Source: Physella acuta (lineage: Eukaryota > Mollusca > Gastropoda > Physidae). From it: a stretch of DNA of 64,000 bases. The notes beneath the pieces are model-generated. The model ran no database searches. It had not been told where the DNA came from and was given only the letters and a program-made list of their open reading frames with translations. Shown here one piece after another: positions 11,669-23,491 of this stretch. The stretch lies in assembly GCF_028476545.1 (NCBI RefSeq), contig NW_026732515.1:71001-135000 (forward strand), in the 5' to 3' direction. The stretch's first letter is position 1, and every line of letters begins with the position of its first letter. Both the position numbers and the translations under genes were made by a program.

Positions 11669-12413
11669 TAAAAATCTCTGGGATGTTGAGACACTGAGTT
11701 TCGGGACCGAACAATAGACTTTCGGGTTAGCAGCAGTGTGCCATATATTTCTACCATTGAAAAGTAACCACAAAAATGCAACACATTCAATTTCACCAAA
11801 AAGTGGAAAAAAACAACTAATAAAACGCATATTCAATTTTAAAAGAGGAAATGCTTACAATAATACAAATTAGATGATTAGGTAGAAAAATTACCTAAAA
11901 CAGAAATCACGATCCAACAATAAAGTACAATATAGAGCTGACATAAAAATAACAAAGAAAAGAAAAACCAAAGACAATAATTTTAAAAACCAAAATAATA
12001 TAAAAATATGTTAACAAAACAAATCACACTGAATCGCATTGGAATATAGGTAACCTATTTATAAAAAATAAAAACACGAATGGTTATTCGAAAACCAGGT
12101 CTTATAAAATATATTACATTTTAATTGGTTGAAAATTTGACGCGTAAATACAAATAGCACGCGCCTACAGGTTAAAAAAATCTCATTGACAACAGCCACA
12201 GTAAAAACCACAACAAAACAACTGCAAGGTATGGTTTCTATTTCCTGGTTCGTTCAGTGTACACAACTCTCTACACAAATAGGCACTTGAGAACTCGAGA
12301 CGCTTACACAAACAAATCGTAATACAAGCACCTCTTCACTGTCTCAAGCAGGTCTCATTTCGTTCAACATAACCTCAATCTTTCTCATCCAGTCCCAAGC
12401 TTTTAGGCTTATC

Positions 12414-12709
<296 letters not shown>

Positions 12710-12865
12710 ATGTATACAAATAAATAAGTACATATATATTTAGATGTATATATGTTACTATATATGTATATGCATATATTTATATATGCATATATGCATA
12801 TACAAACATGTTTTGTTCATAATTGACTTTCATGTGCTACTCTAATATAACTGAATAAGCTTCCT

Positions 12866-12950
<85 letters not shown>

Positions 12951-12956
12951 TTCCAT

Positions 12957-13170
12957 CACAATGATCTCAGGACAAATGATCTCAGACAAAATATCTCAGA
13001 CAAAATATCTCACGGACAAATGATCTCAGGACAAATGATCTCAGGACAAATGATCTCAAGGACAAATGATCTCACGGACAAAAGATACCAGGACAAAATA
13101 TATCAGGACAAATGATGTCATGGACAAATGATCTCAGACAAAATATCTCAGACAAAATATCTCACAGGGA
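12957..13170 (+). repeat. Minisatellite arm, GGACAAATGATCTCA units
   Basis: About 14 units of 14-16 bp alternating ATGATCTCA and ATATCTCAG. It is the inverted partner of 14075-14293. Confidence 0.9.
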
Positions 13171-14074
13171 AATTTTAATAGTATGTACGATGATTTTAGT
13201 TGATTTGAACTTTTTAAAAAAATTAACAGTTAATATCGGTTGTTTACTTTTTTACGCATAAAAATTGTAAATAAATTGAATTTGTGAAACCTAATAAGAC
13301 ATCAAAAGATTTATTAAACTTTGTCATAGCGTTTGATTCGAAAAAAATTATAACAAACTTACTCTTTAGACTGAAAGGTATAATAAATGATAAATAAAGT
13401 AATGGTTGTTATACAACATTAAGGTTCAAAACACGCGAAATATTTATCAAAACTGTGAATGGGTCTTCAGGTTCGTAACGTTAAACTATTGTTTTTATTG
13501 CATCATCAGCACAAACATAACGTTTACGTTTCTTCGCTGGCACGTACATCAATATGATCACACCTCTCCAATACTATGTGATCATGTATTGTGTGAACTC
13601 TTGCTCGACATGTTCGCTGTTTGTTTAAATAAGCATTTGTCACCTGATCACTAAGGTGTGACCGACGCATAACTATTGACTGTTGATGCTAGTTGTATTG
13701 TCCATGGAAGGCGGATGTTTTTCCCTTAAGGCATGTCTCTGCTATCAAAGCAGGCGGCGACCTTGATACGAAGGTGTGTCTTTATTGTTATTTCATCCCC
13801 TTTGATCTAGTTTCGTCTACCTGACGTGGTACGATTGTCTCATGTTTGGCAAGCTCACCTACGCTGTCTATCGAAAAAAATCTTTAATCTTCGTATACTA
13901 TATTACTAATACTAACTTTAAAATGTTTAGTGCAAAATAACAAATTTATACGCCAAACAATTATTATATAGGCCTATAAACAATATTAAAACATAATAAA
14001 CAAAACCATATGACAATCAATAAAAATAAAATTCAGATCAACTAAAATCATCAACTACACTATTAAAATTTAGG

Positions 14075-14291
14075 TGTGAGATATTTTGTCTGAGATGTTT
14101 TGTCTGAGATCAATTGTCTGTGGTATCATTTGTCCTGGTATATTTTGTCCTGGTATCTTTTGTCCGTGAGATCATTTGTCCGTGAGATCATTTGTCCTGG
14201 GATCATTTGTCCTGAGATAATTTGTCCGTGAGATATTTTGTCTGAGATATTTTGTCTGAGATCATTTGTCCTGAGATCATTTGTCCTGTCA

Positions 14292-14293
<2 letters not shown>
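14075..14293 (-). repeat. Minisatellite arm, inverted
   Basis: Units TGAGATCATTTGTCC/TGAGATATTTTGTC are the reverse complement of the 12957-13170 array. The two could pair to form a long hairpin. Confidence 0.9.
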
Positions 14294-14656
<363 letters not shown>

Positions 14657-15582
14657 AGGAAGCTTATTCCGTTATATTAGAGTAGCACATATGAAAGTCA
14701 ATTACGAACGAAACAATAATAAATACCACTACATATTCGGAATAAAATAACCCGTCGAATACTTCAAAAGGTGTTCAGAGATCACTGTGTGGTCTGAGAG
14801 TATCAAAGGTCGACAAAGGAAATTGGCGCACAGACGCGAGATGAAATGTTAGAGATGATTTGATTGGTTGGTTTACATGCACTTCCTGGATTATCTGAAG
14901 CTGCACCAAACCCGACAGCTGCAGTTATACTTATGTTGGCGTGGATTTTGGAAAATGTTGTCTTTTAGTCTGTATCTAATTTAGCCATGATTTTAGCAAG
15001 GGTGGGGGCAACTTATACATTTATGTTAGCAAATATTTTGAAAAATGTTGTCTTTACGGCTGGTGAACGACAAGATGCGCAAAAAAAAATTGCGCAAGGG
15101 CATTATTATAACGAGCGTTTATATAAATTAACAAAGAGTGACTACAATTACACTGTAGCATAATACAACATATTTCCACAAAATATAACAAAATTAAACA
15201 TTATAAGTATAATTAGTTTGTATTTGCGCATTCTTCTGTTTGCGCAATTTTCCGATTGCGCATTTTCGGGGAACCCTTTACAGTTACATTTACTTCACTT
15301 TTACCATCAACTCAAGGAATGCATCAATCTTGGTCAAGAAGAAGTTAAATGTTTTGAAACCTATATTATGCCCAAACTACAGTAGTTCCTCCTCAAATAG
15401 ACATATTGGAAGCCTGTGTATAGTCCAATTAAGTAAATTTACTAATTTACTAGTTTTAATTTTTTTAAAGTGAAATTAATTCATAAAAACAATGGGTCAA
15501 ATTTTAAGCCAACGACAAAACTGAAAAGATTAAGGGAATACAATGGGAGGCTGCCCTTAATACTGTGTACTAAACTCTTACA

Positions 15583-16216
15583 GGGGACGGCGTGGCCTAG
15601 CGGTAGAAAGCTAGACGGCTAACCCAATAGTCTCATGTTGCAGTTCGGGCTCAAGTCAGTAGAATATCTCGAGTCCACCCTGATGAGCCGAACACACGTT
15701 AGGGAAACAAAGGCCGCTGGTCTTAGTGCTGACCACACTATCCCTTCACTTGCTGAGGTCGCTTCTTCTTCGTCCTTAATTTTTAGTGTTGGAAGGGATC
15801 AAGCCTTATCTGCCAGAGGGTTTGAATTCGAACCTTTTCTTTTTCGAATTTAACAACCATGCACTTTGCACACTCGACCACGTCTCCAACACAATTAAGT
15901 ATAGGTGTCAACTGGTTATGCGCCATTGAGGCTATTGACTCCGATTTCAGCCTGCTTTTCTTTTTGGATATTCTTACATAGCCTTTGTCCAACCAAGAAC
16001 AAACTACAAGGCAGCAGTTGTTTGATTTTGGAGTTGTCTCTCCTAGAAGAGTGGCTGTCCCCAGCTAACGAACCCTATCTGCCCGAGGGTTCGAACTCGA
16101 GACTTATCGTTTAGCAAAAATGAGCTTTACCGACTCAACCACACCGACCCAACCGAGGTCTCTTACGTAGATGAACTCTACTTCATCTGCCCCATGTGTC
16201 TTTGTCACGAATTGGA
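15583..16216 (+). repeat. Family-1 SINE split by a nested family-2 SINE
   Basis: The family-1 head (GGGGACGGCGTGGCCTAGCG) runs to 15760. The sequence resumes at 16154 as CGAGGTCTCTTACGTAGATG to CATCTGCCCCATGTGTCTT. GAGGTC at 15755-15760 and 16155-16160 is the target duplication. Confidence 0.7.
15761..16153 (-). repeat. Family-2 SINE, nested
   Basis: Reversed, it has a tRNA-like head GGGTCGGTGTGGTTGAGTCG with GAGTTCGAACCC. One copy of the CTCTTCTAGGAGAGACAACT unit and a second tRNA-like segment follow, suggesting a dimeric SINE. Confidence 0.65.
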
Positions 16217-16743
16217 AAATATGATCATGATGACGAAACTGTTACACCGATCATTACAAATACAAGTCGTTTACTTTTAATGACAACTCATAACCCAACT
16301 GTCATCTTTAACGGCCTGCATAATGAGTGACATCCCATATTTAGAAAAGAATTATCGCTGTCGCCTTGCATATTTTGACATACCACTTCAACCCTAAAGT
16401 AGTTTCCCTTCTCCACAATGAGCAGACCACTTATCTCTACGGGTGAGCTTAACTCTACTCCACCACCGTAACCGAAAGTCCACTTTATGCCAAATTGTAG
16501 ACAATTGTTTTTTACGCAGAAACACATTGTACACATATTTTAACCAAGCGTGGACTACTTATCCCTACGTAGGGCTAAACCGCTGACCCCTAGCCCATAT
16601 GTTCCGGATTTATCAGAATCCAAGTTTTTGAAAAAAAAACACTGCGGCTATTTTCGTAAAGCTAGAAAATTTGTTGGACAATTCCTCGATTGAGCAAAGT
16701 TCGTAAAGATGGTTTAGTTGGGACATAACGGACGTGGTCAGGG

Positions 16744-16752
16744 TATTTATAA
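16744..16752 (+). promoter_or_regulatory. TATA box of gene B
   Basis: TATTTATAA lies 43 bp upstream of the gene B start codon, implying a very short 5' UTR. No perfect NF-kappaB site was seen nearby; GGACAATTCC at about 16677 is only a partial match. Confidence 0.6.
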
Positions 16753-16794
16753 GCAGGACGTCAGGCATGGGATCAAACACAAACTTGTCAAACC

Positions 16795-16822
16795 ATGGCT
16801 TCAAAGATCATTCTCTTCGCTG
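16795..16822 (+). CDS. Gene B exon 1
   Basis: ATGGCTTCAAAGATC.. encodes MASKIILFA plus one base, with donor CTG|GTAATT (phase 1), 43 bp below a TATA box. Confidence 0.8.
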
Positions 16823-19800
16823 GTAATTTCAGCAGATCTATAGAACTGTTTTAAGAATATAGAGTTAAAACACTCGTTTTATACAATTAATACATTTGAA
16901 AATATATAGTTAATTTAAAAAAATAACATTTGTTTAAAGCGAAAATTGTGAACTTACGATAAAAAATAGATGACAGCGTTTCGATTCGTTGTTAAGAATA
17001 AGAATTTATAAGATTTAAAATTATAATTTACTGGTCAAATTTTTTCAGAAAATGGTTTTAATAAAAAGTAGGGCCTATTTATTAAAGTCGTGAATATAAC
17101 TACATAACGAATTGAACGCGAGAACAGTTACCAACACAGTTTTAGAATTTTCGTTTTTTAAAACAATACCAAAAATTAAACCATAAATTATCATCACTGC
17201 TACAAAATGTATGCAATTTATTTTTTACCCTCTATGTACGTTAATTTACCACAATTTAACCCGACTTAACTCTTTAAACAGTGCTTATGTCTGAGGTCGG
17301 CCTGACCCAGGCTCTGACTAGATCTGAGGAGTGTAGCCTGTGTTTCTATGTAGACAACTTCAAAGCCGAGAACGCCAGACTACTCAATCTACTGGTAATT
17401 TGAGATATTTTAATCATCGATATTTTCAATTATGACAATTATCAGCTATTTTCATTAATTCCAATTAAATCTAGTAATATTTTATTTATGCAGGCAATGT
17501 TAATTTTAATAGACTGTATCGAAGTATTTCATTAATCAATTTATAATTAATTAAAATAGCTATAATTCCAATGTCACTCTTCAACAGGAGAACATGGCCC
17601 TTGATTTGGATCACAATTTGTTTGCTTATCTCCCCGTCAATATGGTGAGTTACTTATTTTTAAAACAATAATATGTTGTAGCTGGGTATGTGATTTTTAT
17701 CAAAGAACATCCACATGACATAACACAACGTTAAATAACAAATGACATTAGGGAACAGTAAAGAAGATAAACAAATACCAAAAACATTATACGACTGCAA
17801 AGATGACGCTGTAACATCAAAGTACTTGACATAAGAGCGCTAGAGCGCTAGTTTGCTAATCCGAAAATCTCGAGCTCAAATTCGGATTAAAGTCAGTAGA
17901 TCGTCCCTGAGTCTGTCCAGCTCTTATGGGTACCTAACTCACATTAGGGAAAGTAAAGGCGGCTGGGCAAAGTACTGACCACACCTTCCCTTTATATACG
18001 GAGGTCAAGGAACATTAGCTCTACTTTATCTGCCTAATGGATCGCTAAGTCAGAAGAGGATTTTTAAATATAAACCACTGGTTATTAGCCGACACATGGT
18101 GTGGATGAATTTGTGGGGAATTCAGAAAAACATTCTTTAAATTCTTCGTTACTTTGAATGTTACATCACGTCATGAGGAATTAACTTCTTTTATGTATCT
18201 ACACGTCGTGTTATGAGCGTAACTTTAACCACAAAACATACATCAAGTGTCTCACAAAGTGCACAACATCAAGTATCTCACAAAGTGCACACCGTCAAGT
18301 GTCTCACAAAGTGCACACCGTCAAGTGTCTCACAAAGTGCACACCGTCAAGTGTCTCACAAAGTGCACACCATCAAATGATTTCCGGAGCGTTTATAAGT
18401 TTTTCTTTTGTGTGTGAAATCCTGAGGGCTTTTTAAGTTGTGACTCAATTCATTCTTAGTTCATGTGTTGTATTAGATGCATCGTCTCGTAGCGTCGTGT
18501 AGTTGTTTTCGTCGCCCGTGTAATGCAAGATAATAAGTGCATGAGAGAAAATAGAAACCCGTGCGAAATTTTCTATTGCTGTTTCATCTGGTATAGGATA
18601 AATCAACACTGGTGTAAAGATTTTTTATTTTTTTACGTTGATGTGTATTCTAAAGCAAAACAAACCATTTGTGACTCGTAAGATATAGGATGAGGATGAA
18701 AACGTTTTCAGGTTCAAGTTCCCAGCTAGTAATTTCAACTTTCCCGTTTCGAAATACAACTTTCGGTGTGTTCATATTTTAGTAACACAAATCTCTAGTG
18801 TCTACTTATTTAGTGATACACGTTTCTGGTGTCTTACTGTCACTAATGCAAGTTTTTAATGTTTTCACTTTTTGGTAATACAATTTTAAATTTCTTCCCA
18901 TTTTGGTAATACAATTTTAACTTTCTTCCCATTTTGGTAATACAATTTTAAATTTCTTCCCATTTTGGTAAAGCATTTTAAAAAATTTCTTCCCATTTTA
19001 GCAATACATTTTTAAATATTTTTTTTCAATTTTAGTAATACAACTTGTCAATGTCTTCCCATTTTATTAATACATTTTTAATGTCTTTCCGTTGTAAGAA
19101 TACAATTTTGTATTCACATTAGTATTACAATTTTTTTTGTTTCCCATTTTAGTCATACCGTTTTTAATGTCTTCCCATTTTAGTAATACAATTTTTAACG
19201 TCTTTCCTTATTATTGGTGAAGATTTCTGATGTCTTTTCTTTTAGTGATAACATTTTTTGCTGTTCTCCTGTTTAGTAATACAGCTTTCTTATATTTTCC
19301 ATTTTAGTTATACATTTTCGTGTCGTTTTATCTTGGCCTCTCTTTATTTTTATTTTTTTTGTATAATTAATTTTGAGGATGGAAAAAATTCTATTGTGTT
19401 TAATGCTGTTTTACATGTTGTGTGGCTAACGCTAATTTTCTTGAGAAATTGCTCTTTTGTCATTCTTTTCTCGACCCATTCAAAACTTTGTTTAATAAAA
19501 AAAAATGTATTAGTGTAAATTAAAATGAATAAAACAGAGATCACATGTTGCGTGTGTAATTTAATTTGTCAATATTTTTAACTTGTAGGACTTACTAATT
19601 TATAAAACATTTTTCTTGTGAGTAATAAAATGTATGATATGCAAAAAAAAAGCCAACTGCTTATTGCTAAAAATAAAGTTTCCTTTTTGAACTTGACATT
19701 TGATACAGCAGAGAAAGTCAGGAAACAGAGTTTACCTTTTTCAATGACCTCTGAATTGTGTGGGCAGCTCGATGCCCAACCCACCATTACATTCCCTTAA

Positions 19801-20545
19801 CAAAAGCGACGCCAACCGAATTAGCTTCTTGACTAATAGACGACCATTGGGCTAAATTCTGGGAACCGAACTCGAGAATTTCCTGCCATTTCACGCCAAT
19901 CTGATGCCCGCTTTCAAAGCGAAAAAAGTTAACTTTGGTTACATTTTTACTATTATGTATTATCTATGTTTTCAGAGTATTGATTCTGAAGAGCTCTACC
20001 AGAATTTGAATCTTTACCACCTGACCTTCCTTGCATTAGAGAACGATGTTTCGACCTACGAACAAACCCCAAGCTACGCGGAAGAGATGAAAATCGCGGA
20101 AACGCGAACCTTCCACGCGGATTTCAAAAACAAGTCCAGAAGCGTTGCCATGGAGATCTCCAGCCTGCTGCAAGTACGCCCAGAAAACGTCACGTTGAAC
20201 ACGTCACTTCCGGATCGCGTCACGCCAAGCGTTACGAGCCTGAGCGTCGTGTACGGGGAGAGCTGGTTCGTCAGCGAGCGTTTCGACTCGCTGCTGCAGA
20301 CTCTGCTCGACTCTTGTGCAGTCTGTGACGCCGGGATGCGTCAAAGACGCGGAGGGGGCAGCAAAAAGAAAACGAAAAAGGGGAAAAAGAACAACAAAAA
20401 GAACAACAAAAAGAACAACAAAAAGAACAACAAAAAGAACGATAAGAAGAACGGCAAAAAGGATAAAGGCCAGAAGAAAGGTAAAGGGCAGAAGAAGGGA
20501 CAGAAAAAGGGCATGGGAAAAGGTGGGAAAAACAAGTCTGTCTAA
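16795..20545 (+). CDS. Gene B: secreted helical (cytokine-like) protein with furin-like site and poly-Lys tail
   Basis: Four exons, 16795-16822, 17282-17394, 17588-17644 and 19976-20545, give 255 residues (phases 1-0-0). The signal peptide is about MASKIILFAVLMSEVGLTQA. The mature part begins LTRSEECSLCFYVDNF. Exon 3 is ENMALDLDHNLFAYLPVNM. Exon 4 has a helix after SIDSEELYQNLNLYHL, a second to about ISSLLQV, then a Thr/Ser/Pro loop with NVT and NTS sequons. Helix D follows, VYGESWFVSERFDSLLQTLL, then DSCAVC. After CDAGM comes RQRR, a furin-type R-x-R-R, then a tail of about 60 residues dominated by KKN/KKG repeats. E is the closest relative: both have TSLP, YGE and the RxRR plus tail. The tail may bind heparan sulfate or matrix, or be cut off; this is inferred. 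Confidence 0.85.
17282..17394 (+). CDS. Gene B exon 2
   Basis: Acceptor CTTTAAACAG, donor CTG|GTAATT, phases 1 to 0. Encodes the end of the signal peptide and EECSLCFYVDNFKAENARLL. Confidence 0.85.
17588..17644 (+). CDS. Gene B exon 3
   Basis: Acceptor TTCAACAG, donor ATG|GTGAGT; 19 codons, phase 0 on both sides. Confidence 0.85.
17846..18062 (+). repeat. Family-1 SINE in gene B intron 3
   Basis: Diverged copy with AAAATCTCGAGCTCAAATTC, ATGGGTACCTAACTCACATT and TAGCTCTACTTTATCTGCC. Confidence 0.7.
18241..18374 (+). repeat. 26-bp minisatellite in gene B intron 3
   Basis: Five units of CAAGTGTCTCACAAAGTGCA plus CACCGT. Confidence 0.9.
18866..19210 (+). repeat. 31-bp degenerate minisatellite in gene B intron 3
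   Basis: About ten units of CATTTTGGTAATACAATTTT followed by AAATTTCTTCC, decaying downstream. Confidence 0.8.
19976..20545 (+). CDS. Gene B exon 4
   Basis: Acceptor TATGTTTTCAG, then 189 codons to TAA. The last about 60 codons are AAG/AAC/GGC rich and encode the Lys-rich tail. Confidence 0.9.
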   Translation, partial: SIDSEELYQNLNLYHLTFLALENDVSTYEQTPSYAEEMKIAETRTFHADFKNKSRSVAMEISSLLQVRPENVTLNTSLPDRVTPSVTSLSVVYGESWFVSERFDSLLQTLLDSCAVCDAGMRQRRGGGSKKKTKKGKKNNKKNNKKNNKKNNKKNDKKNGKKDKGQKKGKGQKKGQKKGMGKGGKNKSV

Positions 20546-20934
20546 ATCAACAAGTTATTTTTTTAAAGGAAAAAAAGGTGCATGTCTCATTTTAAGTTTA
20601 ATTTAATTCATTGCTTTTTTTTAAAATTCTCTGTTGTTGATTTTTTAAATATTTTTTTTTCATTATGGTATGTCTTTATTATACAAAGTTAATTTTTTGT
20701 TACGAAATATATATTTTTTTTATTTTGAAAATAAAATGTGTTTTTTTTATTGAATAAGTTAATGATAGTTTTAGTGTACAAAAATGACAGTAAAGTAAAA
20801 GTATGTTGAGAAATGTTTACAGTATCTAAGATATAGTTGTGTTCAGGTCTTACATTAGCTGTGTAAATAATTATGTTGCACTTTGATAAATGTGATAATA
20901 GCATTTTTAAAATCAACTGTTTGCTGTTTCTATT

Positions 20935-21600
20935 GTAAAATATTGCACCATTGTCAAATGTTGTACCACTGTCAAATGTTGTACCACTGTAAAATTTTTG
21001 TACCACTGTCAAATGTTGTACCAATGTAAAATGTTGTACTACTGTAAAATGTTGAACCACTGTAAAATGTTGTACCAATGTCAAATGTTGTATCAATGTA
21101 AAATGTTGTTTCTATGTAAAATGTTGTTTCACTGTAAAATGTTGTACCAATGTAAAATGTTGTTTCTATGTAAAATGTTGTTTCACTGTAAAATGTTGTA
21201 CCACTGTCAAATGTTGTTTCACTGTAAAATGTTGTACCACTGTAAAATGTTGTACCATTGTAAAATGTTGTACCATTGTAAAATGTTGTACCAATGTAAA
21301 ATGTTGTACCAATGTAAAATGTTGTACCACTGTAACATGTTGTAGCAATGTCAAATGTTGTATCAATGTAAAATGTTGTTTCTATGTAAAATGTTGTTTC
21401 ACTGTAAAATGTTGTACCACTGTAAAATGTTGTTTCACTGTAAAATGTTGTACCATTGTAAAATGTTGTATCACTGTCAAATGTTGTACCAATGTAAAAC
21501 GTACCATTGTAAAATTTTGTACCACTGTAAAATATTGTACCAGTGACAAATGTAGCACCGCTAAACCATTCTGCACCATTGAAAAATGTTTAAACTCTTG
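20935..21600 (+). repeat. 18-bp minisatellite in gene B 3' UTR region
   Basis: About 37 units of TGTAAAATGTTGTACCAC with CAA/CTA/TTT variants. Eighteen is a multiple of three, so artefactual MLYHCK-type frames run through it on both strands. It lies between the stop codon and the conserved 3' hairpin, so it probably expanded inside the transcribed 3' region. Confidence 0.9.
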
Positions 21601-21669
21601 TACCAATACATTAATATACCATTTAACCAATGAATTATGTTGTACCATAAAAATATGTCCCACAAAATC

Positions 21670-21735
21670 CTGAGGGTAAACTCAGACCGTGACTTGCCTC
21701 TAAAAAGTTGCAAGAACAGTATGTGCTATGCACAT
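21670..21735 (+). promoter_or_regulatory. Gene B 3' UTR element: two conserved hairpins
   Basis: First hairpin CTGAG-GGTAAA-CTCAG at 21670-21685. Second hairpin ATGTGC-TAT-GCACAT at 21721-21735 has a 6-bp stem, closing C-G and UAU triloop. AATAAA at 21839-21844 follows by about 100 nt, like the spacing in gene A. The minisatellite has moved the element 1.1 kb from the stop codon. Confidence 0.65.
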
Positions 21736-21849
21736 GAAATTTTATGTTTTAATTATGTCTAGTATTCCGGAGATTGCATTTAGTTCAGTAGATGTTGTGA
21801 ATATCATTTTGTAATTAATTTAGCTCAAATTTTAATTAAATAAATGGTA

Positions 21850-22830
<981 letters not shown>

Positions 22831-22922
22831 TTTAGGTTCTGTTTTATCTTGAAATGAGTCTCGCTTTGGTCACGTGCTAGTTCTCTTACCGTCCAACCCT
22901 ACGGGTGCCAGAAAAGATCACT

Positions 22923-22933
22923 GGGGAATTCCC
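22923..22933 (+). promoter_or_regulatory. NF-kappaB consensus upstream of gene C
   Basis: GGGGAATTCCC is a palindromic perfect NF-kappaB site about 400 bp upstream of the gene C TATA-like box. Its context CACTGGGGAATTCCCGCA parallels the gene A site. Confidence 0.5.
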
Positions 22934-23322
22934 GCACCACAACAGATACAGGACTATAGCCGCTCTACTCAAGATAGTACCTGTTTAGAATCAACAGGTT
23001 TCCGTCTAGACAAAACGGGAAACACAAACGTCTGCTAGGTGTCCGTTACCTGCGGTCTACGGTGGGGAACTTGAGCACAATAAAATGGGCGTGGCTTGAT
23101 TGGTTATTAACTCCTGATTGGTTTTCGGGGGCCGCGTTGCCGTTCGCGATTATTGTCTGATAATGCTATTTTATTTACTAACCAGGTTCATTAAAGTGTT
23201 TATTTTTAACATTATTATGCCATTCATACACAATTATTTATCGAAAGGTTAGAAACGTTACATGTACAAAACACCAAAAATAGAAACTATAGTAACAAAA
23301 ATACCCATCGTAAGGTAGAGGG

Positions 23323-23330
23323 TATTTAAA
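23323..23330 (+). promoter_or_regulatory. TATA-like box of gene C
   Basis: TATTTAAA, 138 bp before the gene C start codon. Two ATTGG (inverted CCAAT) motifs lie at about 23098-23125. Confidence 0.45.
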
Positions 23331-23460
23331 GGGTTAGGTTTGATACGACAGGGTTAACACTGAGCCCGTTTGAGTAAGCTACCACAAGACATTGGAAGCA
23401 GTAGATTTGGAGCCGTTTTATTTTGTTACACGTGAATTTTTTGCAGTAAAGTTTCAAGCA

Positions 23461-23491
23461 ATGATCAACATCGTCTTTCTTCTGTTTGCAG
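23461..23491 (+). CDS. Gene C exon 1
   Basis: Encodes MINIVFLLFA plus one base, donor CAG|GTTGTT (phase 1; the donor is weak beyond GT). Confidence 0.75.

Noticed and set aside
20998-21663. Several MLYHCK/VQHFT repeat frames
   Set aside because: Translations of the 18-bp minisatellite on both strands.
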